Shown in pieces: positions 8,113-15,425 of a stretch of 42,245 bases of DNA (position 1 is the stretch's first letter; every line of letters begins with the position of its first letter). The stretch lies in NCBI GenBank assembly GCA_024636835.1, contig JAGXGH010000088.1, positions 1-42,245 of the forward strand, read 5' to 3'. The DNA is from Verrucomicrobiales bacterium. Lineage in GTDB: Bacteria > Verrucomicrobiota > Verrucomicrobiia > Verrucomicrobiales > SLCJ01. The position numbers were made by a program, and so were the translations under genes. The notes beneath the pieces were generated by a model. That model ran no database searches. It worked only from the letters and a program-made list of their open reading frames with translations, and was not told the DNA's origin.

Positions 8113-8260
8113 GAGAACCTGATGTCAGGCATCTTAATTGTTAATTACTTGCGGGTTGGGAGCTTAGTCGGCCCACTGGTAGACGCGAGAACCTGATGTC
8201 AGGCATCTTAATTGTTAATTGCTTGCGGGCTGGGAGCTTAGTCGGACCACTGATAGACGC
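8113..8260. repeat. 74 bp tandem duplication at the 3' end of the GH16 gene
   Basis: Two adjacent copies, 8113-8186 and 8187-8260, differ at only a few positions (for example ACTTGCGGGTT against GCTTGCGGGCT). The second includes the last codons and stop of the GH16 gene (RVYQWSD, stop 8238-8240). The first encodes a matching RVYQWAD plus stop that is now untranslated. The duplication copied the gene's 3' end together with downstream sequence that includes ATCTTAATTGTTAATT. Confidence 0.9.
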
Positions 8261-9281
8261 GGATATAATCAACCTGCAGTGTTTGCGGAAAAGCAGTAGG
8301 TTCGAGTGCATCGGCACGTTGAGCGGTATTCTCGAAGAACCGGCCGTCGACTGCGACGTTGAGGATTAAGTGAAATGCTTGGTCAAATGGTGCGCTGGGA
8401 TTCTCCTTCGCCGCTTCGGAATACCATTCATCTTTTGTGCGCGTCTTGCACAGTTTACCATCTACAAACCACTTTATCTCGTCGGCGCTCCACTCCAACG
8501 TGTAGACATGGAATGCTTCGGCCGCATCCTGTGCCGGGAACTTGTAGCTGTGAGACAGATAGGTATTGCGCGGCCAAGCTCCCCCAAAATGGATCGCTCC
8601 GGTGGTCTCATTGACTGCACTTCCCCGCGATTCCAGAATGTCGATTTCACCGCCTGCTGCCCAACCGCCATATTTCGAGTCGGTTGGCAGCATCCAAACG
8701 GCAGGCCAGATTCCCTGGCCCTTGGGCATCTTGGCCCGAACCTCGAATCGCCCATACTTCCAGTCACCCCGCTTTTGAGTTCTGATACGGGCTGACGAGT
8801 AGGGCTGCTTCTTGCCATCACTCGTCGTATGGGCGTCGCGGAAAACCGCGAGGTTGAGATAACCGCCTTTGACGAAACAATACTTGGGATCAGTCCGGTA
8901 TGCCTGCCTTTCGTTGTTTCCTCCCCCGTAATTATTCTCTTCCTTTTCCCATTTAGTGAAATCCAGATTATCTCCATCGAATTCATCCGCCCAAACCTTC
9001 ACCCATTCATTCGATGGGGAGATAACACGGTAATCCGCGGAAGGGTAGAGCCCCTCAACGGGGGCCCCTGTTCCCTTCACTGCGAATTCGACATTTGACC
9101 ATCCATCCCCTTTGTTGATCTGGAGTTGGTAGTATTTTCCTTTTTTCGTAGAATAGCTAAGCGCAACAGCCGGTGAAACCTTCAGCTCCGGCTCTGCCCA
9201 TCCGATGGCTATCGGCACGGCAAGAAACAAGGCGATGAGCCATACAAGACATCTGTTATTGTCTGGTCTGATCGAGTGCAT
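8238..9281 (-). CDS. Secreted GH16 glycoside hydrolase (laminarinase/beta-glucanase-like)
   Basis: An endo-acting enzyme expected to cut beta-1,3 or mixed-linkage glucans, or a related GH16 substrate such as agar or carrageenan. From the ATG at 9281 the protein has 347 residues with a signal peptide (LVWLIALFLAVPIAIGWA) ending near residue 29. A short beta-rich segment precedes the catalytic domain, which starts at VWADEFDGDNLDFTKW. The catalytic signature EIDILE gives Glu212 as nucleophile, Asp214, and Glu217 as acid/base. WPAVWMLP and the C-terminal VDYIRVYQW are also typical. Its 3' end lies in a tandem duplication. The neighbouring GH172 gene is on the same strand 75 bp upstream. Confidence 0.92.
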   Translation of the reverse strand: MHSIRPDNNRCLVWLIALFLAVPIAIGWAEPELKVSPAVALSYSTKKGKYYQLQINKGDGWSNVEFAVKGTGAPVEGLYPSADYRVISPSNEWVKVWADEFDGDNLDFTKWEKEENNYGGGNNERQAYRTDPKYCFVKGGYLNLAVFRDAHTTSDGKKQPYSSARIRTQKRGDWKYGRFEVRAKMPKGQGIWPAVWMLPTDSKYGGWAAGGEIDILESRGSAVNETTGAIHFGGAWPRNTYLSHSYKFPAQDAAEAFHVYTLEWSADEIKWFVDGKLCKTRTKDEWYSEAAKENPSAPFDQAFHLILNVAVDGRFFENTAQRADALEPTAFPQTLQVDYIRVYQWSD

Positions 9282-9356
9282 GGAATTTCTTAGCAACGTT
9301 GGCGTTCACGCGCGCGGTTTACCGCGCCGCTATGCAACGCTTGGTTCGCCATTTAA

Positions 9357-10337
9357 TTACCATTGATAAACCCATGTGTATGTCGTGTAACGAGTCTTCG
9401 CTGGATTCAGATAGCCCTCCTTCTCATCAGCTAGACCATGTTCTGTCTCTCCGCAGCGGCAGGTGAGTCTCAGTCCGTTCTGGAAGAAAACGGGATCTTC
9501 GTCGTGGAAGCGGTAGGCTGAAAAGCTTTTTGCCTTCCTGTCGAAATGGGTAAGACCTGCCGTATCGGCATGGAACTTCCCGGTGTCAAAGTAGTAGGTT
9601 CCGAGAAAATAATCTTCCAAGCCCGACGAAAGCATTAATGGCTTCTGATTTCCTCCCAGGTAGGCTCGCATGCAAGCTTCGAGATATTCAAATTTTGCAC
9701 TCTTTGCTGCGATCGCGACCTGAAACAGAGCACCCTTACCGTCAACCTTGCAGAGGTCAAACTCTTCGAGTGGTTTAGCATCGTAGTTCTCCAAGCGAAT
9801 CAGCTTCAGCCTCGCCTCCTCGGGCAATTCAACACCTCCAAGGCGGACACGACCATTCTCCACACCGCGGACGATCCACCAAATCTGAGGATTGTCTTCC
9901 GCATCTTTGGAGCGTTGGGCGGTCACACGAATGCTCTCTCCGAATGGAATCCGGTAGTTGTTGAAGATCCCGTTGCGCTTGCCGATCTTGCCGACATATT
10001 TGGTCGCCCAAGGCGCCTGGTTGTCGTTGAAGCCAATTCCGTGGCCCATGTAAAGATCCATGTCAATGGAGGCGACTTCTTCCCCATCCACGTAATAGCG
10101 GATACGAGTATCTTCCACTCCCTTGAAATTCCCGCCAAACCAGAAGTGTGAAAGACATCCTTTGCCTTTATGCTCAAAGAGCACAGCCTCTTTTCCTCCC
10201 TCGAGGACGCGTTCACCTTTGCCCATTCCACCAATAGCACGAAGTCCATCGGTGTCATCAGCAAGCACATTTTGAACGAACATTCCCGAAGCTGCGATAA
10301 TCAGCATAGCCAATAAACATTGTTTCATATTTTTCAT
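9357..10337 (-). CDS. Secreted DUF2961 / GH172 glycoside hydrolase-like protein
   Basis: The DUF2961 family is now classed as GH172, which includes alpha-D-fructofuranosidases and arabinofuranosidases with a jelly-roll fold that assemble into trimers or hexamers. The 326-residue protein has a signal peptide (CLLAMLIIAASGMFVQNVLA). Family hallmarks are CLSHFWFGGN, IRYYVDGEEVASIDMD, LMLSSGLEDYFLGTYYFD and AYRFHDEDPVFF. The last two carry the acidic residues expected at the active site. It lies just upstream of GH16 on the same strand. The substrate is not predictable. A cassette-type repeat lies between it and the mutarotase gene. Confidence 0.85.
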   Translation of the reverse strand: MKNMKQCLLAMLIIAASGMFVQNVLADDTDGLRAIGGMGKGERVLEGGKEAVLFEHKGKGCLSHFWFGGNFKGVEDTRIRYYVDGEEVASIDMDLYMGHGIGFNDNQAPWATKYVGKIGKRNGIFNNYRIPFGESIRVTAQRSKDAEDNPQIWWIVRGVENGRVRLGGVELPEEARLKLIRLENYDAKPLEEFDLCKVDGKGALFQVAIAAKSAKFEYLEACMRAYLGGNQKPLMLSSGLEDYFLGTYYFDTGKFHADTAGLTHFDRKAKSFSAYRFHDEDPVFFQNGLRLTCRCGETEHGLADEKEGYLNPAKTRYTTYTWVYQW

Positions 10338-10402
10338 TTTGTATAGGTAGATGTTTCCAGCTCACCATGCGAAGATGGCCAAGTCTATCCTCCAGTGAGG
10401 TG

Positions 10403-10485
10403 ACATCAAGTCAATTGACTCTATGTTCTACCGCAATCCACGCCACTCCGGCGCGTGCCAGACTTCGGAGCTGGGTTTTCCTGCC
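10403..10485 (-). repeat. attC-like cassette-boundary repeat, copy 3
   Basis: It aligns with 7604-7684 over its whole length and with the other copies through the minus-strand block ACCCAGCTCCGAAGTC. The hairpin CGCC-ACTCC-GGCG is at 10441-10453. It sits 36 bp after the stop of the mutarotase gene and 65 bp before the GH172 start, on the same strand as both. Confidence 0.6.
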
Positions 10486-10521
10486 ACACATATTCAAGTA
10501 TTCTTTGATCTGAGCGAGAGC

Positions 10522-10842
10522 CTACGTTCCAAGATTGAAGACTTCCCTCAATTCTGAGGAAACCGGACTGTCGTCGGCGTTTGTGGGCATAACGTCTTTC
10601 ATGTATTTCCACCATTTTTTGCATGACTCGGTCTCCGCGATCCTCTCCCATTGCACTTCGCTTTCAAACTCAACATACGCAAAAAGTTGATTGCTGTCTG
10701 GATGAAGGAAAATCGAATATGTTCTTACTCCATGGTGGCGAAGAACCCTCTCAAGCTCTTCCCAGATGGGGTTATGTCTCCTTTGATACTCATCCTGCAT
10801 GTCGGAGTTCACATGCATCAGAAATGCTTTTCGAATGATCAT
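10522..10842 (-). CDS. rhaM: L-rhamnose mutarotase
   Basis: Interconverts alpha and beta L-rhamnose before isomerisation. The 106-residue protein follows Escherichia coli RhaM closely: [20 protein letters not shown], then [18 protein letters not shown], and [20 protein letters not shown] ending VSSELREVF. The active-site histidine in YQRRHNPIW is present, as is the WWKYM segment. No other rhamnose catabolism gene (rhaA, rhaB, rhaD) is in the window. It is an isolated catabolic gene within a block of unrelated minus-strand genes separated by repeats. It starts 31 bp after the end of the preceding gene. Confidence 0.95.
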   Translation of the reverse strand: MIIRKAFLMHVNSDMQDEYQRRHNPIWEELERVLRHHGVRTYSIFLHPDSNQLFAYVEFESEVQWERIAETESCKKWWKYMKDVMPTNADDSPVSSELREVFNLGT

Positions 10843-10873
10843 ATTCTACTTTCTCAACATTTGACCAGACTTG

Positions 10874-11323
10874 TTATCTCAGGGATTTTTGTTTTTCGAC
10901 AAACGGTGCCCATGCGCTCGGAAAAACTCCTTCAAAAGCTACCCCAAGGCCACCTTCCCAAGCGCCGTCTGTCAGAGCTTTGATTTGAGTCTCGCGACCT
11001 CGCCCCTCTGGATAGAATTTGCTGCGGAGCTTCACTAGCAATGCTGATATTTCTTCGCCAGGGTTTGCCAAACTTGCTGCGGTCCTCGATTCCGAGTTGA
11101 CCCGGACTACGAGAGACGAATCGTATAAGTAGAAACATGAGTCCGCCTCGTTGAATAGTGCGGTTCCGTTGGTCGTAAAAAACCGTTTAACGCCAGCTAT
11201 GGGTTCAGAAGGAATGAATTCAATATGATTCGCGCCCATGTGATGTTCTCCACAAAATTCGACCGAAATAGACATGCCGCTGGGCGAAGTGATGGTGTTC
11301 TTGTGGTATACAGGTAGGCTCAT
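10874..11323 (-). CDS. Hypothetical protein, 149 aa
   Basis: I do not recognise a family. The protein looks soluble and beta-rich, with no signal peptide or membrane segment. It starts MSLPVYHKNTITSPSGMSIS and contains IEFIPSEPIAGVKRFFTTNG and a helical part around EEISALLVKLRSKFY. The ATG at 11323 follows the 59-residue membrane protein gene after 49 bp, and the mutarotase gene follows after 31 bp. It may be cargo of a cassette. Confidence 0.6.
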   Translation of the reverse strand: MSLPVYHKNTITSPSGMSISVEFCGEHHMGANHIEFIPSEPIAGVKRFFTTNGTALFNEADSCFYLYDSSLVVRVNSESRTAASLANPGEEISALLVKLRSKFYPEGRGRETQIKALTDGAWEGGLGVAFEGVFPSAWAPFVEKQKSLR

Positions 11324-11372
11324 TTTTATAGATTACATAATTGTTGCCCTTCTTCATTTTCCAGGGGTTACG

Positions 11373-11552
11373 CTAGAATAACTGATCAAAGAGAAACTTG
11401 AAAGTGCCAAAGATCACAGCAATGAGACCAAGCGCTCCAAGGAGGACAAGATGCTGAGTCGATCTCTGGAGATTCCGCTTCCAGCTACGCATCCACTCGA
11501 AAAATACCCACCAGATGAGCCCCGCTCCTGCTATGTAGAGTTCAGTGGTCAT
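11373..11552 (-). CDS. Small membrane protein, 59 aa
   Basis: Reading the minus strand from the ATG at 11552 gives a 59-residue protein ending at a TAG at 11373. It starts MTTELYIAGAGLIWWVFFEW, has a basic linker RSWKRNLQRS, and a second hydrophobic helix LVLLGALGLIAVIFGTFKFL. The two-helix hairpin pattern and exact fit between neighbours make it likely to be real. No family recognised. It resembles in size the other small membrane proteins in this block. Confidence 0.55.
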   Translation of the reverse strand: MTTELYIAGAGLIWWVFFEWMRSWKRNLQRSTQHLVLLGALGLIAVIFGTFKFLFDQLF

Positions 11553-11687
11553 GCTCTAATCCAATTCGCTTCGTCGCTTCAATACTGCTCCGGCAATTGC
11601 TCCTTTGCTGCGACGATCGAGTCGTAGCAACAATCCTACTGCGTGTCCCAATTCCGATCACAGGAATATCTATAGAACTGCCCACCG

Positions 11688-12056
11688 TCATATGTAGCTG
11701 TTTGGTGTTTTGTCTATAGTTTCGGGATTAGGTATAAATTCCACATGTATTAGGTTGTCGCGATAGAGATGGAAGCCCAGTATTGATTTCCAGCTTTCTT
11801 CTCCAGCAGAAACGCCTCCACCCTCGATAATCGCTTTTATTTCCGGTGCTGCATGACGTGGGTAGGATTCGAGTATCTGCAGATGCTTTATCTTATTCTC
11901 AACAAGATAGCCCCAAATCTGAAATACGGCAGATTGGGTTGGGCTTCTCCGTTTCACTTCTCTCTTTGAATCCTTCAATGGGAATTGCTCTTCAACCCAA
12001 GCTAGCAAGTCTTCTTCTCTCCGAATGACCGAGTAATCAAGAGTGCGGGATTCCAT
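11688..12056 (-). CDS. Hypothetical protein, 122 aa
   Basis: Unrecognised soluble protein. Starts MESRTLDYSVIRREEDLLAW and includes FQIWGYLVENKIKHLQILES, HAAPEIKAIIEGGGVSAGEE and the C-terminal IHVEFIPNPETIDKTPNS. The ATG at 12056 is preferred to a TTG four codons upstream. It lies 20 bp after the cassette-type repeat at 12076-12129, the position expected for the gene of one cassette. Confidence 0.6.
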   Translation of the reverse strand: MESRTLDYSVIRREEDLLAWVEEQFPLKDSKREVKRRSPTQSAVFQIWGYLVENKIKHLQILESYPRHAAPEIKAIIEGGGVSAGEESWKSILGFHLYRDNLIHVEFIPNPETIDKTPNSYI

Positions 12057-12075
12057 TTTCTTTAGCAAAAGATCA

Positions 12076-12129
12076 AAGGCCTGCGAACCCGCTACTGAGG
12101 GATAGGCTTCGACTCGGGGTTAGGGTTGG
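12076..12129 (-). repeat. attC-like cassette-boundary repeat, copy 4
   Basis: The minus strand reads AACCCCGAGTCGAAGCC, a variable centre, then GGGTTCGCAGGCC. The hairpin pairs GCCT (12079-12082) with AGGC (12104-12107) and CCC (12088-12090) with GGG (12099-12101), around an 8-base loop, with a 3-base bulge. It is placed between the genes ending at 12184 and starting at 12056. A further partly similar stretch directly after the upstream stop (about 12135-12183) may be a second, more degraded copy. Confidence 0.6.
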
Positions 12130-12183
12130 TCTAATCATGACGGCTAAACACGAAGCGAGTCAGGGGTTCTGTGCTCCGACTGG

Positions 12184-12684
12184 TTAGCAGTATCTTTTAA
12201 TTACGCTTCGCAATGAACCGAGACCGTATCGATCAGTTGTCCCGGCCACCTTGGCGATTTGTTTCACGATCGGGCGGTATCGTAATCCGTCAGCTTGCGC
12301 CTTGTCGACCAGAGATTCAATTCTAGTAATCACATCTCGTGTATCAATTGTATCGTCAATGACTAATAGCAGAAGGCTGTTACGAAACGCAACCTCAAGA
12401 TCGCTTGACTCTGGCGCTGCCATCGCCCACGCGAAATTTTCGTTATCGGCTAAGAGCTTTCGGATCTGGCCGCGCTCCTTGCTTTTGGAGGCTAAGAACA
12501 ATTCGATGATCCTCTGTGTCAATCGTTCCGCTGGCTCACGAATCCCCGCCTTGTCCAGCGGATGTTGAGCCTCCCTGAGGTTCTTCTGCCAGTTGGGGTC
12601 GTTAATATCGACTTCTGCATTCGCGATTGGTTCCAGAAGTTTGTCGAATTTCCGAATCTCCAGGTGGATTTTTTCCATCTCCAT
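12184..12684 (-). CDS. Hypothetical protein, 166 aa
   Basis: An acidic, mostly helical soluble protein starting MEMEKIHLEIRKFDKLLEPI. It contains EPAERLTQRIIELFLASKSK and NSLLLLVIDDTIDTRDVITR and ends DRYGLGSLRSVIKRYC. The alpha-solenoid appearance is only an impression; no family recognised. It starts 12 bp after the repeat at 12696-12752 and is followed by the repeat at 12076-12129, so it is bracketed exactly as a cassette gene would be. Confidence 0.65.
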   Translation of the reverse strand: MEMEKIHLEIRKFDKLLEPIANAEVDINDPNWQKNLREAQHPLDKAGIREPAERLTQRIIELFLASKSKERGQIRKLLADNENFAWAMAAPESSDLEVAFRNSLLLLVIDDTIDTRDVITRIESLVDKAQADGLRYRPIVKQIAKVAGTTDRYGLGSLRSVIKRYC

Positions 12685-12695
12685 TTTTCTTTTGC

Positions 12696-12752
12696 TAGAT
12701 TAGAGCGCAGGCACCACTACCAGCCTGGGTCGCACTTCGACTATGGCTTGGG
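12696..12752 (-). repeat. attC-like cassette-boundary repeat, copy 5
   Basis: The minus strand reads AAGCCATAGTCGAAGTGCGA, a variable centre, then GTGGTGCCTGCGCTCTAA. The hairpin is CAGGC (12708-12712) with GCCTG (12723-12727) around a 10-base loop, extended by GCG with CGC across a bulge. The TAG stop of the lipoprotein gene (12741-12743) lies inside the conserved flank. The next gene starts 12 bp after the element. Confidence 0.65.
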
Positions 12753-13478
12753 CGATTCCTCATCCTGAGCCTCCGTGTCAGTAGCAAGTCGATCGCCATT
12801 TCCCGCATTTGGCTCAAAGGCCAACGACCGAATAAACTGGAGAACATGGTCGTAGCTGCCGCCCTCTTTTCGGCGAAAGTGGATGAGGTAGTTTGTCTCC
12901 GCTGCATTCGCGGGGCGAATGAATAATTCCATCCAGTTGGAATGGGAATGGTCACCGGAAAGCAACCCTTCCAGTCTATCGTTTTCCAGCCAGATCAAGC
13001 GGTCAAACACACTGGCCGGTGCCATTGTTGCCCTAGCCGTGAGCATGGCGACAGCCTCTTTCAATTGATCGTGATCCGATGCCTCGTCAATCGCTCGCCG
13101 CGATGCACTGTAGACAGTTCGCGACTTCGCTAAATCGTCTTCTCCCCAAGCAGAAGGGAGCGCAGAGAATTCAGAGCCTCCTGCATTATTCATAATGATC
13201 GCCGAAACCCCGGGATATTCCAAAGCCGTGCCCCGTTCATGCTTTTCTCTACTTGTCGGGCTCAATACAAAGAACGTGCCCCCATCGACCTCGATAGCTT
13301 CCGTCCCCGGGTCATTTGACTCGAGATCCATGTGCTCAAGAACGACTTCCTTGAGAATAAGAGGATTGTTCTCCGAGAGTTTTGTGATGGCGTCTTCTTT
13401 GGCTTTTTGCAATGGCGAGTCACAGCTCGTCATAAGCAGGGTCAAGGCCAGGATGGGGACAGTAATGGATAATCTCAT
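12741..13478 (-). CDS. Lipoprotein of unknown function
   Basis: 245 residues with a type II signal peptide: MRLSITVPILALTLLMTSC, the lipid-anchored cysteine being residue 19. The mature part is acidic and contains GGTFFVLSPTSREKHERGTA, a helical middle section around AIDEASDHDQLKEAVAMLTA, and the C-terminal YLIHFRRKEGGSYDHVLQFI. No enzyme motif or known family is visible. It is the most upstream minus-strand gene of the cassette-like block. Its stop codon falls within the boundary repeat at 12696-12752. Confidence 0.75.
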   Translation of the reverse strand: MRLSITVPILALTLLMTSCDSPLQKAKEDAITKLSENNPLILKEVVLEHMDLESNDPGTEAIEVDGGTFFVLSPTSREKHERGTALEYPGVSAIIMNNAGGSEFSALPSAWGEDDLAKSRTVYSASRRAIDEASDHDQLKEAVAMLTARATMAPASVFDRLIWLENDRLEGLLSGDHSHSNWMELFIRPANAAETNYLIHFRRKEGGSYDHVLQFIRSLAFEPNAGNGDRLATDTEAQDEESPKP

Positions 13479-13867
13479 TTAATGCGAAATGTTGAAAATG
13501 TTCTCTTCCGTTTAACCGCTATGGAATCAGTGCTTTGTCCACTCCAAGTCACTCATCCTTGCACCAAGGAACTTTGATGTCAGCATCTTGCTTCCGATTT
13601 TTATTCAACCAACTTCGCTCCATGCCGCTGGACGAGCATTGGCGAAATCGCGACTCCTTCAAGGGGCATGAGCTCAGCGAGAATCCGCAGGCGTTTCAAC
13701 ACTTCGTGAAATCCATAAAACTTCACGCTCACATCCTCCTATGGATGGGTTCTCGTTCAAGGCGAAATCCCTTCATCATTCACCGCTCGTTTTTCTGTCA
13801 CAGAGCTTGAACCCAATCCAGATTCCTTCAGACTCCGGCACAGCTCTTGCTGACATACACGACTAAC
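13479..13867. other. Gap between the cassette-like block and the symporter
   Basis: Probably holds divergent promoters for the lipoprotein gene and the symporter. A 91-codon plus-strand frame (13535-13810) is open, but its basic, low-complexity composition and lack of a ribosome-binding site make it doubtful. No repeat of the cassette-boundary type was found here, so this may be the outer edge of the block. Confidence 0.45.
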
Positions 13868-15202
13868 ATGAACTTCCTCAAAAAAGCCCACTGGCAGATT
13901 CTCATTGCTCTCATTGCCTCACTTATCGTCGGCATCAGTCTGCGTGAATTCGCGATGGACGACTCGGGCAAGCTGAGTGGTGCCGCGGCCTCGTTCAGCA
14001 CGCTCTGCACCTTCCTTGGCCAGCTGTTCCTCAATGCCCTGAAAATGATCATCGTCCCGCTGGTCGTGTCGTCGATCATCTGTGGTATTGGCGGCGTCGG
14101 TAAGATCGATGGCTTTGCGCGCTTGGGGATCAAAACAATCGCTTTCTACGCGTTGACGTCGAGCGTTGCCATCCTCATCGGGTTGACGGCGGTAAACGTC
14201 ATGCAACCCGGGCTGGTGGACGGCAAGCCAAACGAAAACGTCCGCAGCGCCATTGAAAACCGTGCGGCTGAAATGCGCGACAGTGGTGAACTCGACAAAA
14301 GCCTGGCGAAGATCGACACGGCAAAAGAAGGTGGCTTCGGACCCATTGCAGATATTTTCAAACGCATGCTGCCACCGAACATTGTCAGTGCCGCGGCACA
14401 GGGGCAAATGCTCGGGCTGATTGTCTTTTCCATTCTCTTCGCGGTGGCGATGACGAAACTCGACGGCTCCGCGAGTCATACCATGTTGAACTTCATCCAA
14501 GGTCTCAACGATGTGATGATCACCATGACCCATTGGGTGATGCTTGCCGCGCCGATTGGTGTTTTTGGGCTGGTAACTCCGACGATTGCCGATGCAGGAT
14601 TTGACCTCTTTGTGTCCCTGGCTCGCTACATAACCACTGTGGCTGCCGCACTGGGCACGCATTTCTTCATTGCCATGCCATTGATTCTACTGTTTGTCGG
14701 CAGGGTAAATCCACTGCGACACTTCCGAGCGATGCGCGACGCGCTGATCACCGCGTTCTCTACTGCATCCTCATCGGCAACGCTTCCCGTGACCCTGGAC
14801 TGCGTGCAGCAGGAGGCGGGTGTATCCAAACGGGTGTCGTCTTTCACACTGCCACTTGGTGCTACGGTAAACATGGATGGCACCGCGCTTTACGAATGTG
14901 TTGCCGTGATGTTTGTTGCACAGGTTCTCGGCTACGACTTTTCCTTCGCCACTCAGTTGAGCATTGTGCTTCTCGCGCTGATGACATCGATCGGTGTGGC
15001 TGGTGTGCCCTCGGCATCACTTGTCGCCATTGTCGTCATCATGCAAAGCGTGAAAATCGAAGGCGCCGAAGCCGCGATTGCCGTGCTATTTTCCGTCGAC
15101 CGACTGCTCGACATGAGCCGCACCGCCGTCAACGTCTTCGGTGACTCCTGCGCAGCCGTCGTGATCGCAAAATCCGAAGGAGAAGCCGTTCTTACCGATT
15201 GA
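13868..15202 (+). CDS. Dicarboxylate/amino acid:cation symporter (DAACS family)
   Basis: Inner-membrane sodium- or proton-coupled importer of glutamate, aspartate or C4-dicarboxylates, of the GltP/DctA/GltT fold. The 444-residue protein starts MNFLKKAHWQILIALIASLI. It shows the family signature SSFTLPLGATVNMDGTALYE, including the NMDGT metal/substrate loop, the serine-rich hairpin TAFSTASSSATLPVTLDC, and a late VDRLLDMSRTAVNVFGDSCA. A long charged insertion (about 130-160) lies between early helices. The ATG at 13868 is preferred to an upstream in-frame codon at 13847 because homologues begin here. It is a single gene with no clear operon partner. Confidence 0.93.
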   Translation: MNFLKKAHWQILIALIASLIVGISLREFAMDDSGKLSGAAASFSTLCTFLGQLFLNALKMIIVPLVVSSIICGIGGVGKIDGFARLGIKTIAFYALTSSVAILIGLTAVNVMQPGLVDGKPNENVRSAIENRAAEMRDSGELDKSLAKIDTAKEGGFGPIADIFKRMLPPNIVSAAAQGQMLGLIVFSILFAVAMTKLDGSASHTMLNFIQGLNDVMITMTHWVMLAAPIGVFGLVTPTIADAGFDLFVSLARYITTVAAALGTHFFIAMPLILLFVGRVNPLRHFRAMRDALITAFSTASSSATLPVTLDCVQQEAGVSKRVSSFTLPLGATVNMDGTALYECVAVMFVAQVLGYDFSFATQLSIVLLALMTSIGVAGVPSASLVAIVVIMQSVKIEGAEAAIAVLFSVDRLLDMSRTAVNVFGDSCAAVVIAKSEGEAVLTD

Positions 15203-15251
15203 GTGCTAAGAACCCTCGCGCCTGAGGTTTTGTGGATACGCCTCGGGGCAT

Positions 15252-15269
15252 CGACACTTCTGTCGATTC
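15252..15269. terminator. Inverted repeat downstream of the symporter
   Basis: ATCGACA-CTTC-TGTCGAT, a perfect 7 bp stem with a tight CTTC loop, lies 49 bp after the symporter stop. There is no T-run, so it would be a weak or factor-dependent terminator, or an mRNA-protecting hairpin. Confidence 0.35.
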
Positions 15270-15425
15270 GGTACGGTGTCAAAATGACGTTAACCGTCCC
15301 CCCGGTCTGTTTTCCAATTACCTTCGATGGACAGGAGTGTTTATCCTCCCACCGAAACACAAGAGCACCAGCTTGGTAGTGAAACGAGGATGCAATCATA
15401 ATTGAGGGGCAGCCCAGCTGTAGGT

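Noticed and set aside
11560..11690. A possible sixth cassette-type repeat near GAGTCGTAGC
   Set aside because: It has local inverted repeats (for example CGAC with GTCG), but the conserved flank found in the other five copies is not convincing.
13535..13810. Open frame of 91 codons before the symporter
   Set aside because: No ribosome-binding site, no recognisable domain, odd composition. Kept only as part of the gap description.
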